Assembly (NCBI GenBank): GCA_021828245.1
Contig: JAKASC010000084.1
Coordinates: 1 to 9,196, forward strand
DNA: 9,196 nucleotides
Source: Acidobacteriota bacterium
Lineage (GTDB): Bacteria > Acidobacteriota > Terriglobia > UBA7540
Reading direction: 5' to 3'
Positions 5,849 to 9,196 of this stretch are shown in pieces. How positions within the stretch are numbered: the stretch's first letter is position 1; the number at the start of each line of letters is the position of its first letter. Position numbers and translations under genes: made by a program. The notes under the pieces are model-generated. The model was not told where the DNA came from. It did not search any database and saw nothing but the letters and a program-made list of their open reading frames with translations.

Positions 5849-6760
5849 ATGGACAAGCTTATCGAACGCTACGTGAAATACCTTCGCGTGGAGAGGAATG
5901 CCTCTCCACACACGCTTCGGAATTATCGCAGTGACCTGCTTCAGTTTCGCAACTTTTTGATTCAACATGATGCTGAGCGGGCGATTGACGTCAACAAAAT
6001 CACCCCTCTCAAAATCCGTGCTTTTCTGGCATTCCTCTTTGAACGCGAGAAGAAAAAAACCTCCATTGCGCGCAAGCTTGCCGCCCTCCGAGCCTTTTTT
6101 AAGTTCCTGACCCGCGAGAAGCTCCTTCACCAGGACCCGGCGGCTGCGGTTTCGACTCCCAAACTGGACAAAAGCTTGCCACGCATTATGACAGAAGAAG
6201 AAGCGAACGATTTCCTTGACCGCCTCGGCGCCCTGGCCAAAGTTGGCGATTGGAAGGTGCTGCGCGACCGGGCCATCCTCGAGCTTCTGTATGCCTCCGG
6301 TCTGCGCGTCAGTGAGCTAACGGGCCTTGACCTCAGCGGCGTAAACCTGGGAGAAAATTTTGTACTCGTTCGGGGCAAAGGGGACCGCGAACGCATCGTT
6401 CCTTTCGGGTCTAAGGCCAAGGTGGCTCTGGAAGCCTATCTGCCGGTTCGAGAGCGTATTCTGCGCGACACCCGTACAGGTTGTGGGGGGCTTTTCCTGA
6501 ATGCGCACGGGAGGCGATTGACCCCACGGTCGGTGGATCGCCTTCTCAAGCAGTACGTCAGGCAATTCGCTCCTCACCTCCACGCCAGTCCCCATTCCCT
6601 GCGTCATGCCTTTGCTTCGCACTTGCTGACGGAGGGTGCCGATCTGCGCGCCATTCAGGAAATGCTGGGGCACAAATGCCTTGCCACGACGCAAAAATAT
6701 ACGCAAGTTTCCATTCAGCACCTCATTGACGTGTACGATAAAACCCACCCCAAGGCATAG
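5849..6760 (+). CDS. xerC: Tyrosine recombinase XerC
   Basis: Site-specific recombinase that, with XerD, resolves chromosome dimers at dif in the cytosol. From ATG 5849 it is 303 residues, the usual XerC length. The N-terminal SAM-like core-binding domain runs from about 1 to 95 (YVKYLRVERNASPHTLRNYRSDL, then KLAALRAFFKFL). The catalytic domain follows from about 110. All active-site residues are visible: R153 in GLRVSELTGLD, K177 in GKGDRERIVP, H249 and R252 in SPHSLRHAFASHLL, H275 in LGHK, and Y284 in TTQKYTQVS. The C-terminal HLIDVYDKTHPKA ending is typical of XerC rather than XerD. The frame is open back to 5675, but that part is Arg-rich and unlike the family. No Shine-Dalgarno precedes the ATG, and a hairpin abuts it. 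No inverted terminal repeats, attachment sites or cargo suggest a mobile element. Confidence 0.92.
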   Translation: MDKLIERYVKYLRVERNASPHTLRNYRSDLLQFRNFLIQHDAERAIDVNKITPLKIRAFLAFLFEREKKKTSIARKLAALRAFFKFLTREKLLHQDPAAAVSTPKLDKSLPRIMTEEEANDFLDRLGALAKVGDWKVLRDRAILELLYASGLRVSELTGLDLSGVNLGENFVLVRGKGDRERIVPFGSKAKVALEAYLPVRERILRDTRTGCGGLFLNAHGRRLTPRSVDRLLKQYVRQFAPHLHASPHSLRHAFASHLLTEGADLRAIQEMLGHKCLATTQKYTQVSIQHLIDVYDKTHPKA

Positions 6761-6765
6761 CCGAA

Positions 6766-6789
6766 AGCCCCTAAAAAGTGCCGAGGGCT
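6766..6789 (+). terminator. Weak terminator-like hairpin after xerC
   Basis: AGCCC (6766-6770) and GGGCT (6785-6789) form a five-pair stem around a 14-base loop five bases after the xerC stop, followed by GTTT. The loop is large and the T-run short, so this is a weak candidate for an intrinsic terminator separating xerC from mqnA. Confidence 0.25.
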
Positions 6790-6800
6790 GTTTGCGGCTG

Positions 6801-6829
6801 GTGACGGAAGAGAGCGACTGCGGTAAAAT
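6801..6829 (+). promoter_or_regulatory. Candidate sigma-70-type promoter for mqnA
   Basis: GTGACG (6801-6806, four of six to TTGACA) and TAAAAT (6824-6829, five of six to TATAAT) are separated by exactly 17 bases. Predicted transcription starts near 6836, giving a leader of only about 16 bases before the mqnA ATG. That leader has no clear Shine-Dalgarno. Confidence 0.45.
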
Positions 6830-6851
6830 AGGGGCTTCGGTTTGACTTTCG

Positions 6852-7646
6852 ATGAGTTCACTGCCTCGCGTCTCTGTCGTTCAGTACTTGAACACAGTTC
6901 CCCTGGTGTGGGGAATGCTCAAGGGTGAGCAACAGGGGAAATACGCTCTCTCCTTCACGACGCCCGCGCTCTGTGCAGATGCCGTGCACTCAGGGCAAGC
7001 GGACATTGGCATTATTCCGTCCATTGAGTATCAGCGCCTGGAGCGCGCGCAAATCTTGTCCGGGCTGGCCATTGCGTCCAAGGGCGAAGTCAAGAGCGTG
7101 CTTCTTCTGAGCAAAGTTCCCATCGAGCAAGTCAAAACGGTGGCGCTCGACAATTCCTCCCGCACTTCAGCGGCTCTTCTGCGCATTCTTCTGCGCAAAT
7201 TTTACTCTCGCTTCGTCACGATGATCCCCGCCGCTCCAAACCCGGAGGAGATGCTTCGGCGTGCCGATGCGGCGCTCGTGATCGGGGATCCTGCGTTGAC
7301 CTATGAGGGACCGGTCGCGGAAGTTTACGACCTGGCGTCCGAATGGAAAAGATTTACAAATCTTCCTTTTGTGTTCGCGCTTTGGGTGGGACACGAGCGG
7401 GCAGGGATCGGCCGCCTGCGCGAGGATTTTTTGGCCTCGCGCGACTTTGGCCTGCAGCATATTGATGAAATTGCCGCTGAATATGCGCCTCGCCTGAAGA
7501 TGCACCCGGAGGGCATAAAGATTTACTTGACTCAGAACATTGATTATTCTTTGGACGAGGAGAACCGAAAGGGGCTGCGCCTTTTCTTTAAGCTGGCCCG
7601 CGAAGCGGGCATCGTCCCGGTGGAAAAGGAGCCCAATTTCGCCTAG
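6852..7646 (+). CDS. mqnA: Chorismate dehydratase MqnA
   Basis: Converts chorismate to 3-[(1-carboxyvinyl)oxy]benzoate, the first committed step of the futalosine route to menaquinone, in the cytosol. The 264-residue protein has the family's periplasmic-binding-protein-like fold and motifs: VVQYLNTVPLVWG (9-21), SGQADIGIIPSIEY (47-60), the chorismate-binding-type stretch VALDNSSRTSAALLRILL (97-114), ADAALVIGDPAL (138-149) and FVFALWVG near 175. No signal peptide is present, as expected for the cytosolic enzyme. A candidate promoter lies just upstream, and no clear Shine-Dalgarno precedes the ATG. mqnC follows after 65 bases, so the two are probably one unit. mqnB, mqnD and mqnE are not in the window. 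Chorismate supply links it to the DAHP synthase gene at the left edge. Confidence 0.93.
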   Translation: MSSLPRVSVVQYLNTVPLVWGMLKGEQQGKYALSFTTPALCADAVHSGQADIGIIPSIEYQRLERAQILSGLAIASKGEVKSVLLLSKVPIEQVKTVALDNSSRTSAALLRILLRKFYSRFVTMIPAAPNPEEMLRRADAALVIGDPALTYEGPVAEVYDLASEWKRFTNLPFVFALWVGHERAGIGRLREDFLASRDFGLQHIDEIAAEYAPRLKMHPEGIKIYLTQNIDYSLDEENRKGLRLFFKLAREAGIVPVEKEPNFA

Positions 7647-7711
7647 CGCCGTTCAACCGCGTTAACACGACACGCCGAGGAACCGCCGAGGCCCTGACAA
7701 GCGATCACGCG

Positions 7712-8752
7712 ATGGTGCGGATGAGCAACAGCACGGCACTCGAGATGCTCCGTTCCCCCGATCTTATCGGTGTCGGGATGGAGGCCGATTGTGTCCGGCG
7801 CCGCCTTCATCCCGGTAACGTGGTGACGTATCAGATTGACCGCAACATCAATTACACGAACATCTGCACGGAATATTGTTCCTTTTGTGCCTTTTATCGC
7901 CCGGTCGGCTCGCCGGAAGGCTACGTCCAACCTATCGAAATGATCTTTCAGAAGATTGAAGAGACTATCGCCCTGGGCGGCACGGGGGCGCTGATGCAAG
8001 GCGGACTGCACCCTGAGCTGACCATGGATTATTACGAGAATCTTTTGCGAAGCATCAAGCGCCGCTTTCCCTCCTTCCACATTCATGGATTCTCGGCCCC
8101 AGAGATCCTGAATATCGCGGACATTGCGGGGCTTAGCGTGCGGGACACGATTGCTCGTCTGCGCGACGCGGGTCTCGATTCAATTCCCGGCGCGGGCGCT
8201 GAAATTTTGGATGACGAGGTGCGCCATCGCATTGCTCGGCTCAAATGCAGCACGGAGGAATGGCTGATGGTTCACCGGACGGCGCACCAACTCGGCCTGC
8301 GCACCACGGCCACCATGATGTTTGGCTGCGGCGAAACGCTGGAGCATCGGGTGAAGCATCTGGAACGGCTCCGAAATCTGCAAGACGAGACCGGGGGCTT
8401 CACGGCTTTTATTCCCTGGTTCTTCCAACGCGAGAACACCTCGCTGGGCCGATTTATTAAGCAGGAAGTCACGGCGGTGGATTACCTTAAAACCTTGGCG
8501 ACGAGCCGCGTTTACCTTGACAACATTTTGAATGTTCAGGCTTCCTGGCTCACGCCCGGGCATAAAATGTGTCAAATCGCTCTGCGGTTTGGCGGGAACG
8601 ATGTGGGCAGCATCCTGATTGAAGAAAATGTCGTCTCTGCCGCCGGCTGCACTCGCACTAGCTCTGAGCAACAACTTCGCCAGTTAATCGAAGACGCGGG
8701 CTTTCGCCCCATCAAGCGCGATACTCTCTATCGAAATTACTTCTTTAACTAG
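7712..8752 (+). CDS. mqnC: Cyclic dehypoxanthine futalosine synthase MqnC
   Basis: Radical-SAM enzyme that cyclises dehypoxanthine futalosine in menaquinone synthesis, in the cytosol. The 346-residue protein carries the radical-SAM cluster motif C52-x3-C56-x2-C59 inside DRNINYTNICTEYCSFCAFYR (43-63). That context is diagnostic of MqnC, since the related MqnE has a different lead-in. MQGGLHP (95-101), IHGFSAPEI (124-132) and GLDSIPGAGAEIL (154-166) also fit, followed by IPWFFQRENTSLG and the C-terminal half from WLTPGHKMCQIALRFGGND. The first ATG is 7712, with a second in-frame ATG at 7721. The frame is open upstream into mqnA but offers no ATG, GTG or TTG there. Family members are often about 10-15 residues longer at the N-terminus, so the start is slightly uncertain. 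No convincing Shine-Dalgarno is visible for either ATG. Confidence 0.94.
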   Translation: MVRMSNSTALEMLRSPDLIGVGMEADCVRRRLHPGNVVTYQIDRNINYTNICTEYCSFCAFYRPVGSPEGYVQPIEMIFQKIEETIALGGTGALMQGGLHPELTMDYYENLLRSIKRRFPSFHIHGFSAPEILNIADIAGLSVRDTIARLRDAGLDSIPGAGAEILDDEVRHRIARLKCSTEEWLMVHRTAHQLGLRTTATMMFGCGETLEHRVKHLERLRNLQDETGGFTAFIPWFFQRENTSLGRFIKQEVTAVDYLKTLATSRVYLDNILNVQASWLTPGHKMCQIALRFGGNDVGSILIEENVVSAAGCTRTSSEQQLRQLIEDAGFRPIKRDTLYRNYFFN

Positions 8753-8847
8753 TCTGAGTCGCACGGAGCTCGACGCGGCGTGGCCTTCCCCTTGCGAGGC
8801 CCGGCGCGGACACCGCAACGCACTATACTTTTCCGTCTCCTTGCGGT

Positions 8848-8907
8848 TAAAATCGGCATTTCGTCAGTGCCCGAATTGTACGAGTTAACATAGCTCCTGA
8901 CCGATTT
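8848..8907 (+). promoter_or_regulatory. Possible -10 and inverted repeat before galT-like gene
   Basis: In the 200-base gap after mqnC, TAAAAT (8848-8853) sits in a GCGGTTAAAAT context like the mqnA promoter, with a poor -35. It overlaps the left arm of a 7-bp inverted repeat, AAATCGG (8850-8856) and CCGATTT (8901-8907), 44 bases apart. TATACT at 8824-8829 and TAACAT at 8886-8891 are other weak -10 candidates. No terminator for mqnC is clear. This is suggestive only. Confidence 0.25.
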
Positions 8908-8952
8908 GCCGGGGGTCGGGGCGAGATTGGGCCAGTCAATGTCCACGCCACG

Positions 8953-9196
8953 ATGACCGAACTTCGATGGAATCCGACGGCTCGCGAATGGGTGTCCACG
9001 GCCTCCCATCGTCAAGGCCGTCCGCTGATGCCCACGGACTGGTGTCCGTTTTGTCCCGGTTCCGGACGTGTCCCGGAGCACTATGACGTCCTCATCTATC
9101 CCAATGATTTCCCGGCCTTCACCGTCCCGGCAGCCGAGCCCACGGTCGTCGGAGACGATTTCTATAAGGTTCGGCCCTCCTACGGGAAGTGCGACG
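8953..9196 (+). CDS. galT: Galactose-1-phosphate uridylyltransferase family, N-terminal part
   Basis: The first 81 codons of a gene that runs off the right edge. The start MTELRWNPTAREWVSTASHR is the classic GalT opening, an NPxxxxWVxxAxxR pattern followed by RP (23-24). WCPFCPGSGRVPEHY (30-44) supplies the first zinc-binding CxxC pair (C31, C34). DVLIYPNDFPAF and a final PSYGKCD fit the lead-in to the GxCxVV segment of the family. GalT transfers UMP between UDP-glucose and galactose-1-phosphate in the cytosolic Leloir pathway. The catalytic HPH motif lies beyond the window, so activity cannot be judged, and an ADP-glucose phosphorylase-type or other HIT-superfamily relative is possible. No Shine-Dalgarno is visible; ATG 8953 is chosen because homology begins there. 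Confidence 0.85.
   Translation, partial: MTELRWNPTAREWVSTASHRQGRPLMPTDWCPFCPGSGRVPEHYDVLIYPNDFPAFTVPAAEPTVVGDDFYKVRPSYGKCD

Noticed and set aside
5849..6760. Recombinase as a sign of an integron or mobile island
   Set aside because: Length, C-terminus and housekeeping neighbours fit chromosomal XerC. There is no integron-type extra domain, attC-like repeat, attachment site or cargo.
8749..9081. Minus-strand 110-codon frame at the right end
   Set aside because: It overlaps the clearly recognisable start of the galT-like gene and has Arg-rich low-complexity content typical of a shadow frame.
1..9196. CRISPR arrays, tRNA/rRNA genes, insertion sequences and defence modules
   Set aside because: No spaced direct repeats, no cloverleaf or rRNA motifs, and no transposase, nuclease or toxin-antitoxin pair were seen on either strand.

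Overview
All recognised genes in this window lie on the + strand. It looks like a compact bacterial chromosome segment of core metabolism. The gene set points to a Gram-negative-type bacterium that makes menaquinone by the futalosine route: futalosine-pathway mqnA and mqnC, a stand-alone Thermotoga/Bacillus-type DAHP synthase next to a monofunctional prephenate dehydrogenase, a split SCOT-type CoA-transferase, and an exported MetX-like hydrolase. Moderately high GC judged by eye and frequent lack of Shine-Dalgarno sites fit Acidobacteriota or a relative. That placement is inference from gene content and has not been tested.

Layout. Positions 1-1818 hold the 3' part of a DAHP synthase gene and tyrA, one base apart: entry to the shikimate pathway plus the tyrosine branch. 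Positions 1902-3256 hold scoA and scoB, overlapping by one base. Positions 3257-3449 are a 193-base spacer with a 12-bp palindrome, a 7-bp inverted repeat and a possible 22-codon leader ORF. Positions 3450-4355 encode a small unrecognised protein, possibly Sm-like, followed with no gap by a CDP-alcohol phosphatidyltransferase (pgsA-like). Positions 4565-5620 encode a signal-peptide-bearing MetX-like alpha/beta hydrolase behind the best Shine-Dalgarno in the window. Positions 5621-5848 are non-coding and hold the most interesting signal: a consensus extended -10 promoter followed at the right distance by about 130 bases that fold into a closed rod (closing helix, large central bubble, long apical arm), a layout like 6S RNA. 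xerC follows (5849-6760). Positions 6852-8752 encode MqnA and MqnC. A partial galT-like gene runs off the right edge from 8953.

How the genes connect. DAHP synthase feeds chorismate synthesis. TyrA takes the prephenate branch toward tyrosine, and MqnA takes chorismate into menaquinone, so two consumers of the chorismate pathway lie within about 6 kb. MqnC performs a later radical-SAM step of the menaquinone route. The CoA-transferase, phospholipid synthase, recombinase and galT-like gene are unrelated housekeeping or catabolic functions.

I see no CRISPR array, insertion sequence, tRNA, rRNA or phage module. The strongest candidate for something undescribed is the putative structured RNA between the hydrolase and xerC. 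Next is the small possibly Sm-like protein joined to pgsA.
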